This document shows positions 21,524 to 32,400 of a stretch of DNA of 64,000 bases, piece after piece. Where the stretch lies: assembly GCF_010093535.1 (NCBI RefSeq), contig NW_022985164.1:2277984-2341983 (forward strand), given 5' to 3'. The stretch comes from Lindgomyces ingoldianus. Its lineage: Eukaryota; Ascomycota; Dothideomycetes; Pleosporales; Lindgomycetaceae. Position numbers and translations under genes: made by a program. Position 1 is the stretch's first letter. Each line of letters opens with the position of its first letter. Under the pieces are notes generated by a model, which saw only the letters and a list, made by a program, of their open reading frames with translations, was not told where the DNA came from and did not search any database.

Positions 21524-22486
21524 GTGCTTTGGCGCTAGCATAGCTAGGTATGATTGTTCTTGGGTTCGGCGCATCCAAAAATTTTATGCGATTACCCTCC
21601 GCATCAGATGGGCTTCCAGAGAAAATGTGGCTCTAGTGGGTCAAAACATGTGCTATGAATTCCCTAAGGCTGACATCGTAGGGAGGCATCTGGGGTACAG
21701 CGTGCTGCCGCACATCAAGGAGCATTATCAGAGTAGGGCTCGCTGGCCAACCTCCTCGCTAGCATTGGCCACGAAGCTTAAGAGATGCTAATTTCTGGCA
21801 CAGAACAGAAAGATACAAGCTTATTATATTCTGCGTTTCAACCACCGTATTGCACGCCCTCACCTTTTCCACATGTTGTTTGTTCCTGGGACTGAGGCTG
21901 TGGTCTTGGTTTCTGTTATCTCGGTCAATCCATCTATGGGCCGAAATTGGGACCGTAGAGATGGATTTTGAAAAGCCTTCCCAAGTCCTGCGCCTCTTGT
22001 ATTGCTTTTTCATCGTATTTCCACCGCCCAAAGTGCTGCGTCTTCCTACCTACTCTGGAGCATGGCGTGGATCCCATTAGCTTAGAGTGGTGCATCCTGT
22101 TGACGCTCTCTCTAATTCTAGCAAAGGGTCTGATAGACTGACGCTACTTTGATCATGTTCCATGTTATGTGGTAACATGCTGTACCATCGCGAACAGCTG
22201 CTCTATCTTCAGTACTAGATTGGGGCTTTGCAAGCATAGCACGGTGACCACCATCAACACCTATATTGTTCGAAATCACCATGTCACTGCCTGCTCCACA
22301 GAGCATTTATGGAGTCTATGTCACTACCAAACTCTTCTTCACCTACTTCACAATTTTTAGAACAGGGGGAATCACTCGACGACAACACTTTCACTCGAGG
22401 CTATCCAAGATGCAATCCAGATATAACGGCCCTGACCTCATTCCCAAAACTCTCACAGCCCTCACCCACGAGAACATCTCAGCGCC
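21524..22486. other. Intergenic stretch between JIP5 and the 633-aa protein gene
   Basis: Short ORFs (21759-22031 minus, 21850-22080 plus) show no domain. The region should contain the JIP5 terminator and the promoter of the next gene. No repeat was seen. Confidence 0.4.
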
Positions 22487-24388
22487 ATGGCTAGAACTCC
22501 ACGAGAAACGGCATCTCTGGAGCAAGAGCAACTCACTGCTATCGCAAACATAAGCACATCAGTCGGCAGCTCCCCAAAGCAAGTCGACACGCTCGCACTG
22601 GACACCAGCTCTTCCAACTTCATCACCAACCCCATCTCGACTATAACCTCTCAGCTTCACCTCCCCTCCAAATCCGCCGATCTCACCCTCCTCGTCCACT
22701 TTCCTGGTCTCTCATACCAGCAACCCGTCAACCTCCCATTCAACCGCTTCGGGCTCGAACTAGTGGAACCAGGGTCCCTTCTCCACGCCACCTTCACAGA
22801 CACCTTTCAGCAGGATGATGCACGAAGTCAGCCCTTTACCTGGCAGCAATTGATCTACTTTGCGCTACTGGCGTCTCCTACACGGACTGGTAGCGTGAAG
22901 AACATGGTAACGTGGGTTATACAGAATTTCCCTTTGCTGAGGAACTTGAATGGCGGAGTACTGGGCTTGGGAAATACGGTACATCAGGTCTGGCAATGCG
23001 TTTACAGCTACTGCCAACACGTGGAGCAGTACTATGAGCGAGATCTGCGGCCGCTAGGACCAGATTCCACAGACGGAGATCAGGATGCTATCAAATGGCC
23101 TAAAGGCGCTGAGTTGACCTACTTTCTCCCACGCGGGAAAGAAGATGAAGTCTTCAAGCCACTGTTCTCGTTGTGGGATAAGCACTGGGGATTCGGGCTT
23201 CCTCATCCATTACCAGATGGAAATGCTGTCTGCATCCGCACGGGGAAGCAGTTTGAGGATCTCCCGGTAAACGTGCTGTTTAAGATTTTGAGCGAAGTCC
23301 TGACGTTTCCGCATCCCTTGATTGCAACATGGGACACAGAACACAACTGCGACCGACCAATCCTCTCACTCCTCATTCCTCCCTCCATGACAACCACAAC
23401 TTGCACGCTAAACCTCCCACCCCCAGAACAGCTTCTTCAAGTTACTCAAGTATCCCGAATGCTTAGAACCCTAGGTGAATACATATTCTACACCAGCAAC
23501 ACCTTCACCGTTCGAACAGGACACCCGCCCCATCCCATTATCAGCCTCACGCGGTTCCTCTCCCGCATCGGACCTACCGCCCGCCAATTCATCCGGGCCG
23601 TAGATTTCGACGTGCGTATCGCGCGTCCAGCACAGTTCGCGAAACACATCGAATCTGCCATCAAGCTGCTAGGAGAGAGCTATTGTCTCCAACATCTAAC
23701 CCTCCGGATCGATATCTCCAGCCTAACTGCAAAGGCACAAAACGACGTCCGTGCGATTCCAGGGTTTAAAGATCTAGTGAAATTTCGGGGCCTGAAACAC
23801 GTGACCGTTTTCGGGCATCCTGACGCGCAGATTTATCTCGACGAGATGATAAAGAATCCGTTCATTGCGCGGGAAACAGAGCTGCAGGAGCAAGCAGCTG
23901 AGTATCACCGTCTGGATGCCATCAATGACACGACCATCCAATCCGAGGAGGTGCCGCAAGCTGTGCAAGACGTCCTAGCGTTAGAATCCCAGCGCCGTTG
24001 GTACGCTCACTCGCAGCGCGTCGCGCGCCTCCAGGTCCAAAAATCAGAGCGCCAGAAGGAAGACCAAGTCTACTTCGGACCATGTTATCTTGACCGCGGT
24101 CGTGCACTTCCGGCTCCCTCGTCGATATTCGCCATAGACGGGACTACGCTGTTCCAGGCGAGGCCGGAGGAGCCGGATCCAGCGGTGATGGGATATCAAG
24201 GCAAGGATGGTAGGCTGAAGGAGTTTGGGGATTGTGTGCCTGTGTATGACGTTGAGCAAGTGACGATGTGGCAGCGTATGATGGAGACGTATTTTAGGGC
24301 TGATGGGCTGAGGGAGATGATGCAGGCTAGGGTGAAGGTGGCGGAAGAGCCTGGAATGGCGATTCCATGGGTTACGGATGGCGGTTAG
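22487..24388 (+). CDS. Conserved-looking fungal protein of unknown function with forkhead-like and F-box-like segments
   Basis: A single uninterrupted ORF of 633 aa. No full domain could be assigned with certainty. Residues about 115-175 (QLIYFALLASP, then MVTWVIQNFPLLR, then HQVWQCVYSY) have the helix spacing of a winged-helix/forkhead fold, though the usual recognition-helix motif is missing. Around 258-275 LPVNVLFKILSEVLTFP resembles an F-box. The following part (VSRMLRTLGEYIFYTSNTFTV, then RFLSRIGPTARQFIRAVDF) is like the many fungal F-box/2EXR-type proteins of unknown role. A Glu/Gln-rich helical stretch lies at about 470-540. The upstream ATG at 22266 is in another frame, so 22487 is taken as start. 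Function unknown; ubiquitin-ligase adaptor and DNA-binding roles are only hypotheses. Confidence 0.7.
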   Translation: MARTPRETASLEQEQLTAIANISTSVGSSPKQVDTLALDTSSSNFITNPISTITSQLHLPSKSADLTLLVHFPGLSYQQPVNLPFNRFGLELVEPGSLLHATFTDTFQQDDARSQPFTWQQLIYFALLASPTRTGSVKNMVTWVIQNFPLLRNLNGGVLGLGNTVHQVWQCVYSYCQHVEQYYERDLRPLGPDSTDGDQDAIKWPKGAELTYFLPRGKEDEVFKPLFSLWDKHWGFGLPHPLPDGNAVCIRTGKQFEDLPVNVLFKILSEVLTFPHPLIATWDTEHNCDRPILSLLIPPSMTTTTCTLNLPPPEQLLQVTQVSRMLRTLGEYIFYTSNTFTVRTGHPPHPIISLTRFLSRIGPTARQFIRAVDFDVRIARPAQFAKHIESAIKLLGESYCLQHLTLRIDISSLTAKAQNDVRAIPGFKDLVKFRGLKHVTVFGHPDAQIYLDEMIKNPFIARETELQEQAAEYHRLDAINDTTIQSEEVPQAVQDVLALESQRRWYAHSQRVARLQVQKSERQKEDQVYFGPCYLDRGRALPAPSSIFAIDGTTLFQARPEEPDPAVMGYQGKDGRLKEFGDCVPVYDVEQVTMWQRMMETYFRADGLREMMQARVKVAEEPGMAIPWVTDGG

Positions 24389-25402
24389 GAGGCAATGTCG
24401 TTGCTGGGTCGGGGGCTTTGGCTATGGGAGCTATATTGCAGAGGAGACTGGATACGAGTAGCTGAGCTGTGAGGGGGATTTGGGATCCGGCGCAGGTTCA
24501 AGTGTATGGTGTCAGAGATTTGAGAGGGTATGCATACACTCAGGTGTTGTATGCAATATCTCGAGGATTGTTAGATCGAATAATGTAAAAGTGTGGAGTG
24601 CGTTTGCACACATTTGGACTTCATATTGTCTCCTCCAAAACACGACAGAAGTTATTTGGGACAAAATTATATATTTTTCAGACGTATTCGTCGATTCCAG
24701 CAAGAATGACAGATAGATGTTATCATGATCACTTCTCGCAATAGATGAGGCACAGTATTTCCAACTGCGTGTCAAAGCGTGCTAGTGAGCCATGAGTATA
24801 TCCAGATAGTACAAGTTCATACGTGGAATTAGGAAGGAGGTTAATACAATAAACATTGCTTGTTGCAGGCTTAGCCATGGAGTTCTCGTCGTTCTTATTT
24901 AGTGGAAAGTGTGAATATGCTGTCGCAGCTGCAAATACAACATATTTACTCACCTCCGTTAAGTCTGCGGATGGAGTTGGAAATCGAGGAGAAAGCTACT
25001 AGGGAAGATGTCAAGTGAGGTAAATCTCACGGCACTTAAGCATTGCGAGGAAGGAACATAGAAGCAATACTCTGGCAATAGGAACTTTGAATAGAGGATA
25101 GAAATAAGTGCTAAAAGAAGTTTTGAAGGATAATCGGCGTCGTTGGTTTAGTTATCTGGCTTCAGTATGCGAAGACATTCTAACGACTTATTCTTACAAG
25201 TGACAAAATACGAGATTATTGAATCTACGTGTAAGGTTTGCCTTAGAAGGTCATGGTTTCCTAAGCACGAATTCGAACTTGTCTGAGTATCAAAGGAAAA
25301 CTGTTTTCACATCAGGCCAGCGATTAGAACGTAAAATTAATTGGAAAATCTTGATGGGTATGGAATTTCTATTATAACGGGTGTTCAGAACGTCATCGCA
25401 AC
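24389..25402. other. Intergenic stretch without a supported gene
   Basis: One kilobase with only short ORFs on both strands and no recognisable motif. It lies between two convergent genes, so it should hold both terminators. Confidence 0.4.
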
Positions 25403-26535
25403 TTAAGCAAACTCCACGGGGTTTTTTAATGTCCCGATTTGCGTGATGTTGACCTCAACCTGTGTTCCAGGCTTCAAAAATCGCGGAGGGTTCATGGCGT
25501 AACCAACACCTGCCACTGTTAGTATTGTTCCTGTTTTCGGTACTGTTACACATAGGAAGGGGTTTGCGTACCACTGGGTGTCCCGGTCATAACAACAGTT
25601 CCTTTTTTCAACGTAGTCCCCTGACTACAATAACTCACCAACGTCGGCACTTTGAAGCACAAGTCGTCGATGGTCTCCGACTGCCTCACCTCTCCATCAA
25701 CAATAGTCTTCAAGTAAAGTTTACTGGGGTCCGGGATGAGTTCGGTGGATACGATGCAGGGCCCAAGTGGGCAGTAGGTGTCGAAACCCTTGCTGAAGTT
25801 CCACTGTGGAACTGTGCCGGCGAGCTTAGGGTCACGTTGGAGTTTACGGGAGCTAACGTCGTTACCACATGTGTAGCCGCCAATGTACGAGAAGGCATCC
25901 TCTTCAGAGACGTCTTTGGCATCGCGCGAAATGATGTAGCACTAGTCAACGTTAAGTAAGGTGAAGTGGGTGTGATAAAGGAAGCGTAGAATCAGGGGTA
26001 GAAACGTAGGAAGGATCTCGAGAAGGATAACCGCGAAAAGTGATCTAGGACGGTGTTGCAAAGAGATACATACAAATTCTCCCTCGTAATCAGCCTGATC
26101 ATCTTGCGCAATCTTCGGAATAACGATGGGAGCGCCATGATCTTGCAAACACGTGTTCGCTTTTATGAAAGTAGAAGGGAACGGTGGCAATGTCCTTCCG
26201 CCCTCCTGAACTGTTTCCAAGGGTCAGTCTTCCACGTTAGGCGAACCTAGAGTCCACGTACTATGCTTGATGAAGTTTAGCCCAATACATCTGATAATCG
26301 GCGTTTCATCCTGATCGACTGGTCCCAACAACGTCTTCACAGTGGCAACTTCATCTGTCACCTTCGTCTCATCGTCGAAAATCCCTCCTTTTGCAACCTT
26401 GATGATCTTTGCTTTCAGGCCTGTGTCCTCAGTCGTCGAGCCAATGTCAAAGTCCTCAGAAGGAAGGATCGGTTCTCCGCGTAAAACAAGTCCGTCTGTG
26501 GACACGAAGCGTATTAAGCGTTTCCACGAAGGCAT
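25403..26535 (-). CDS. Fumarylacetoacetate hydrolase family protein (probable fumarylpyruvate/maleylpyruvate hydrolase)
   Basis: Minus-strand exons 26535-26262, 26210-26074, 25941-25572 and 25509-25403 close in frame to 295 aa. The FAH fold is evident. An N-terminal strand region is followed by [13 protein letters not shown], then the metal-binding pattern with DHGAPIVIP and ADYEGEF. The core [44 protein letters not shown] and [16 protein letters not shown] follow, ending [17 protein letters not shown]. Members hydrolyse or isomerise C-C bonds of beta-diketo acids. The gene lies 0.75 kb downstream of, and on the same strand as, a gentisate 1,2-dioxygenase whose product, maleylpyruvate, or its isomer fumarylpyruvate is a fitting substrate. 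That role is inferred from context; family membership alone would also allow other acylpyruvate hydrolase activities. Donors GTACGT, GTATGT and GTACGC are all good matches. Confidence 0.9.
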
Positions 26536-27292
26536 GTTGGATAGCAATGTGAATGGTAGGGCCTGATGAAGAGAAATTTAAACTATGATGTTGAGGGGTT
26601 TGATGTCGAAGATTACGCGGCGATGTCGGAATACGGAATGAACGCGAATGCGGATGTGGGGAATCGGGATGGGGGTTCGGGATTTGGCCGGGTAATCATT
26701 GGCCGAAGGACCTCAGAAGTTCGATATGCGTTGCGGGGAGAAAGAGTTTTCAGACAGGGGAGACTTACAAAGCTAGGTTGATGCAATCATGAATTGCAAG
26801 TGCGGTATCCTGTGAATAAAAGTCCAGCCGAAGCTTCCAACACTGGAAACTTGGAAGGTTTGTGCAAAGCCATCACGTGCCAAAACATATCGTCTGTGAC
26901 GGTCCACTCAGATGTAGGGAGACTGAGAATGATAAAAGCGTTTAGACTTGGACTAAGCATACTTTGCAACCTATTATTATAGCGGGAATGGAGGAAGATT
27001 TTACTACACGGCCGCGAACGGATAAAGTCACGCGGTCTAGCGTGCAAATCTATAACCCTCTACGCGAATCTTATGATCTGTGTCTCGCAAAGCGCAAATA
27101 TAGATCGACGAGCACCATTCTAATTAACATGAACGTATCTCAATCACATTGCCATTGCTCAATCATAATTTAAAGCCCTGGAAGCTGGAAGGTGCGATTC
27201 TGGTCTTTCCCGAAGAGCGCTTTCTTTACAACCATCTTCATCGCCCTTAAAACTTTCATCAACAGCACCGCAACTTATTTATTAACCCCTAC
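26536..27292. other. Intergenic spacer within the gentisate gene pair
   Basis: No gene is seen. The spacer separates the end of the dioxygenase gene from the start of the FAH-family gene on the same strand, so it should hold a terminator and a promoter. Confidence 0.4.
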
Positions 27293-28394
27293 TTATGTCA
27301 CAAGATCCTCTGTATCCATACCTTCCCAGCGGTAAAAACCCAATGCTTCAATCATCGGCTTGTCATCAAAGCGATACAAATAGACAGTCTCGTTAGGGCC
27401 AGCAAAATGCTGGTATTGATACCAAGATGGAATGCAAAAGGTGTCCCCTTCTTTCCATTCAAACTTCTCTCCGTTGATATTCGAATATCCACCCCCCATG
27501 ATAACATGGTAAACGGATGACGTGGTCTCGCGACGAGGTCTGGAGGATGCCCCTTTGTTTACCCGCTCTGCAGATGGATTCAGAGTTTTGCTTACTGAAT
27601 GAGGAGTCAGTATTGGTACGGCCTTAGGTCATGCGATACATGCCATAACTCCCGTCGGCCTTCCGGTACTCCTCTGCCACCCATTCTCCTGGCCTGTCAT
27701 CCAGCTGCTTCTTCATCTTACTCCATGGGAATACGATTGGACTCTGACTGGTATCAACACTCTCCGCAGGGTATCTTGGTTTGTCAAAGTGCTCAACAAA
27801 GTGAACCGGGAAGTGGATGAATGAGGGAAGGTCGAGGCCATCTAACCAGATCATGGGCCCAGAACCATCCTTTCCATGATCGTGCCAGTTCCAGGTTGGA
27901 GTGAGGATGACATCTCCTCTATTCATTTGAATGCGCTTCCCATGCACAGCGGTAAACCCACCGTTACCTTCAATTACGAAGCGCATGGCAAAGGCGGTGT
28001 GACGGTGCGCAGGAGCAGTCTCATTAGGCATCACCAACTGTAGACCAGCATATAGTGTATCCGTGGTGTATGGACCCTCTATTAAAGAACTTAGCCGCCG
28101 TCCGATCTACACGATATGGGAGAGCATACCTCGTTCCGGGTTGACCAGCATAAGTACCCTTCTTTCAGCGTCTTTATCTTTCACGAGCTCTCCCGCTCGG
28201 ACTAGATACGGCCGGACTTCCTCATATCTCCAAATATGAGGGACGCAACGCGGATTCGGTTTCGGTGGATTATACTTGACCATCTGGGGCCACAACGGCA
28301 CTGCATTCACGTTAGAAGCCCCTTTAATAACATCGTCAATGGTCTGAATGCTCGGTTCCAATTGACTGGCCGATTGGGTTTTCGGGTCCACCAT
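27293..28394 (-). CDS. Gentisate 1,2-dioxygenase (cupin family)
   Basis: Minus-strand exons 28394-28130, 28078-27644 and 27594-27293 give 333 aa. The first cupin carries PYTTDTLYAGLQL, then the metal-ligand motif with His113 and His115 in PAHRHTAFAMRF. It continues VIEGNGGFTAVHG, GDVILTPTWNWHDHG (His154, His156) and MIWLDGLDLP. The second cupin carries TTSSVYHVIMGGGYSNI and GDTFCIPSWYQYQH. The enzyme uses Fe(II) and O2 to open gentisate to maleylpyruvate in the cytosol. It is slightly shorter than the usual 340-370 aa. Intron 2 is odd. Keeping the frame with the CAG acceptor needs a GC donor (GCATGT). A GT donor four bases further in (GTATCG) works only with a TAAG acceptor. A CTGAC branch site supports an intron here. 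Start chosen at 28394 because upstream residues look non-coding. Confidence 0.9.
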
Positions 28395-29034
28395 TTTTAT
28401 GATATTCACAGAGTGGGGATATGCTATTGTGAACAAACTCGATGATTGAACTTCACCGAAGTAATCTTCACTGACGTTTATTTCAACGTTCAAGCATCCC
28501 GTCGAGTCTGATTCCAAGCCGTATGGTCCAAGGCTCAGCCGGCGGGGTAAGCCACCCTATCTCCCCGTGTTCCCGATGTCCCCGATGTCCCCGATGCGTC
28601 CGGTTCCCCGCAATTTCAACCATGTCACAGCAGAAATTTCCTCAAACATCCGTTAGGTTCACAACAAATCAAGGTTGTGGCCAAATCCGAACGCGCTGCA
28701 TCACGGCAGCAGCATTTCATTCCTCATGTGATAGTCACGAGGACTTCACACACGACGTTCCCCATGATTGCAGCGGGAGGTTCAACAAAGATGCTTTCCC
28801 CATGTTATGATATCAATATTACGTTTCAATATGCCGTCGAGGTTTACATACTTCTGAAATCACTGTTGCCGATCCTTCTTATGAACCATGTTAGGTTGGC
28901 TTAGACGCCTACATTACCTGCGTGTTTTGCCACTGAAATTGGCTCCTAACCTGATGATTTTAGGGGGTCAGAAAATATTATGTCTCCGCAGTTGGTTCTA
29001 ACTGAAGATATAGTTGGCCATGCTCCCTTAATAG
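28395..29034. other. Upstream region of gentisate dioxygenase, with short GC-rich tandem repeat
   Basis: No gene is seen. At about 28566-28602 the 9-base unit CCCGATGTC occurs in tandem about three times, roughly 170 bases upstream of the dioxygenase start. Beyond 28900 the DNA turns AT-rich. Confidence 0.45.
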
Positions 29035-30454
29035 GCTAGGGCAAGGTTAGAGCAGATATAAGAAACCTTTAAACATTAGTTTATTAAGCAACTTAAAACA
29101 ATATAATTTTTATAAATTATTACACTACCTTTTTTTATAAACTAATAGTCTCTATTAGTAGTAACTGTAGTAAGAAAGTATTACTATTATGTTCTTTACT
29201 TTTTTAAACTAAAACTAGTCTAATTTAGCTAGGTGTTTATACTCTAAGTATTTCTTTACAATGCTAACAGTGTCCTCTAAACTAAACGCTATGTGTATGC
29301 GCCTACTTTAATAGTAATCTATATTAATGTTACACTTATCTATAATTAAGGCTTACTATTATTTAAACATTAGTTTTTTACTATTAATAAAATTCTTAAT
29401 CTTAGGCGTATGTTTAGTAAAGTAGAATTAGAGTATTATTAAAAGTGTCTAAAAAGCCTTTTACTATTAAAGTAGTAATTTAAAACATTATTAAAAGTAA
29501 TTTAGTAGTTAGTAAAAGTTAATTAAAACTAATAGTTCTTAGCTTAAAAGCTAAGTTGCTATAGCTTACCTTTAAATTAAGTAAGTCTTTAGCTTTAAGT
29601 TTTATAAAAGTAGGTTTAGCTATTATCTAAGTAGTAGTTAGTAATTAAAAGTTAAGCATTAGTAGTTATCTTTAATTCTAATAAGTTATTAAGTTAGTAG
29701 TCTTTATGTTTTTACTTTACTACACTTTTTATAACTTTTCTAAAAGTAATTTTAATTATAAAAGATAAAAAGTCTTAAACTTAAAAGCTTTAGTTAATAA
29801 ATTTTTTATTTTATATAATTAAATAATGTAATATAATAGTATGTAAGTATTCTAACTTAAACTAAATTAAATGTGTTTTAGGCTTAGATATAATTAAATA
29901 AGATAATTAATATTATATTATTAATAAAGCTATTACTAGTAAAAGAAAGTTTTTTTAATATAATATAGCAGCGTAGGTAAGACAATATATTTAAATGTAG
30001 TATAAATCTACTTAAAGACATATAGAAGTGTATAGAGACTTAGAAACCTAGGAATTCTATTAACCTCTATAGGCCTGGTATAAAGGATATTAGAAAACTA
30101 CTAAGCTAGCTAGAAGAAGAGGTGCAGCTAAATACTTAGGGGAATAGGGGTACAGCAGGGGCTTGGGCAGGGTTAGAGTAGATATAAGAAACCTTTAGAT
30201 ATTAGTTTGTTAGGCAACCCGAGATAGAATAATCCCTGCGAATTGTTACATTTATAAACTTTATTACTAAACTTTCTAACTTAAAAAAACTAGAATTAAA
30301 ATAAATATATAATATTATAATAGTAATTATATATAGATGTACTAAGTATATACACTTTAAAGCTATTAAAGAATTAATAGTAGCTAAAAGGCTAGCTTAT
30401 AAAGTTTAAAGAGTACAACTAGCTAACTAGAAGTTACTAGATAAAATAGTTAAC

Positions 30455-31837
30455 GTACTTTACAGGCAAGTTGCTTACACACCTAAGTTGCTTACTTTTG
30501 CTAAGACCCTACTAAACTACTTTTTCTACACTAATGCATTCCCTACAACACTACTTAAACGTGCTAAAAGAATGTTAGATATAGCTTATACTTTAAGCTT
30601 TTAAATAAAATATAAAACTTTTAAAAAAAATGTACTATAGCTATATATAAAGTTTTATAAAAAATAATAAATAACTATAGCGCTAGATAACTTTTATAAG
30701 CTAATTCTACAGCTAAATTATAAAGGCTAGGTAATAAAAAAAAGTAGGTAATTATTAAGACTATACTTAAGCTATATGTGTAAGAAATTTCCCCTTAAAT
30801 AGCATTTATAGCTAATATAGCTAATTCTTTACGCGCTAAGTATAATCTAGGCTATGTTTATATAAACTAGCCTAGTACATTTATAAAGTGTTATTTAAAG
30901 CTTAAAGTGTCTGTACGCAGCAGCAGCGTTACAGCCTAGATACAAGCGATCGCGCACAAGCAGGATCACGTATCTATGTCACATGATGCTCGTGCGCGAA
31001 CCTCCGTGCGCGAACATCTAGATATCCCCCTTTTCCTCCGTACGGAGGAAAGACAAGAGCAATAGAACCAGAAACATGTTGCCCTCACCTTACCTACCTT
31101 GTACGCTGTGCACACCGTACACCACTCTTACTCTTGCTACTTAAGTGCTCATACCATAAGCAGCTAGCTGTCGGAGCCCATTCAACATAAAGTAATATTT
31201 AAGTGTAAGTATAACTATAAAAGAGCTTTTTATAAAAGTTCTAAAGTAATTTAGAGCAGGTTTAGCTTTATAGAGAATATTAAAGCTAAGTATAGTATCT
31301 AGAATAATAACATATATAACTTTAGTAAAATAAAGTTTATAATTAGCTAAATATTTTTTAACTATACTTACACTTAAAACTTTACTTTAAGCTTTAAATA
31401 ACACTTTATAAACATACTAGGCTAGTTTATGTAAACATAGCCTAGATTATGCTTAGCGCGCAAAGAATTAGCTATAAATGCTATAAATGCTATCTAAGAA
31501 GAAATTTCTTGCGTATATAGCTTAAGTATAGTCTTAATAATTACCTGCTTTTTTTTATTACCTAGCCTTTATAATTTAGCTGTAGAATTAGCTTATAAAA
31601 GTTATCTAGCGCTATAGTTATTTATTATTTTTTATAAAACTTTATATATAGCTATAGCACATTTTTTTAAGAGTTTTATGTTTTATTTAAAAGCTTAAAG
31701 TGTAAGCTGTATCTAACATTCTTTTAGCGCGTCTAAGTAGTGTTATAGGAAATGTATTAGTGTAGAAAGAGTAGTTTAGTAGAGTCTTAGCAAAAGTAAG
31801 TAACTTAGGTGTGTGAGCAACTCGCCTGTGAAGTACA
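30455..31837. repeat. Large inverted repeat (about 475-bp arms) split by a solo LTR
   Basis: The sequence 30455-30907, continuing at about 31193-31215, matches the reverse complement of about 31360-31837. The match is high by eye, with differences mainly C/T and G/A. Landmarks are GTACTTTACAGGCAAG against its inverse near 31830 and TGTTATTTAAAGCTTAAAG against its inverse near 31395. Removing the solo LTR leaves a spacer of only about 145 bases. Two opposite copies of one degraded element, or a long hairpin, would explain it. A 67-aa ORF at 31687-31890 falls in arm 2 but is not recognisable. Confidence 0.8.
30903..31192. mobile_element. Solo LTR with 5-bp target site duplication
   Basis: A GC-richer block from 30908 (TGTCTGTACGC) to 31187 (CATTCAACA), 280 bp, has TG...CA ends. 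It is flanked by TAAAG on both sides (30903-30907 and 31188-31192). That is the signature of an LTR left after recombination between two LTRs. It sits inside one arm of an AT-rich inverted repeat and looks far less mutated than its surroundings, so it arrived later. It contains GGATCACGT, weakly like motifs in the LTR-like blocks at 8823 and 41816. Confidence 0.82.
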
Positions 31838-32400
31838 TTATAGATAAAAATAAACTTTATATATCTAGCTGCTAGTGTCACAATCAGCATGCTTAAGCTA
31901 CAAGCAAGAGGTGGTGTAACCTAACTAGATTAAACTAAGAAGCAGAGAAGCTGCTCTGCGAGTTTAAGGTATACATGTGTGCCTCTTGCTAAGGCGCTAC
32001 TCGTTGCGCAAGCGAGGGAGCTGAGCCGCAGAGGATGTGACGCGGTACGCGCCGTCACAACTAAAAAATAATGCTATGCGTATTAGAAATTAAAAGTGTA
32101 ATATTAACTATGTTTACCTATAAATAAACAGTTAAACTAAATAGATAAACAGCATACTAGAGTAGTACTTAGAGAAGTATGTTAGCAAGAATTAGAATAA
32201 CAAGGTAGAATAGCTTCTATAAGCATAGCTTACCTTTAACACTACTAAATCTAGTACTACAAGATAATTACTATTTTATACTAACTATAAGTATAAACTA
32301 AATTTATTTAAGATACTTTAAAAACTAAATAGTGTTTTTAAATAAGTAAAATAAAAGGTAGAAAAGCTATAAGCTATTTAGTAAAGCTATAGTAAAGCTA

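Larger units (their letters stand above)
29035..32400. repeat. AT-rich, RIP-like repeat block
   Basis: About 3.4 kb of very AT-rich DNA with stops in all frames, consistent with heavily mutated transposons. A 59-base direct repeat occurs at 29035-29093 and 30161-30219 (core GTTAGAG.AGATATAAGAAACCTTT). A large inverted repeat and a GC-richer solo LTR lie inside and are listed separately. After 31900 a short GC-richer segment (to about 32060) interrupts the AT-rich DNA. No intact gene was found. Confidence 0.6.
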
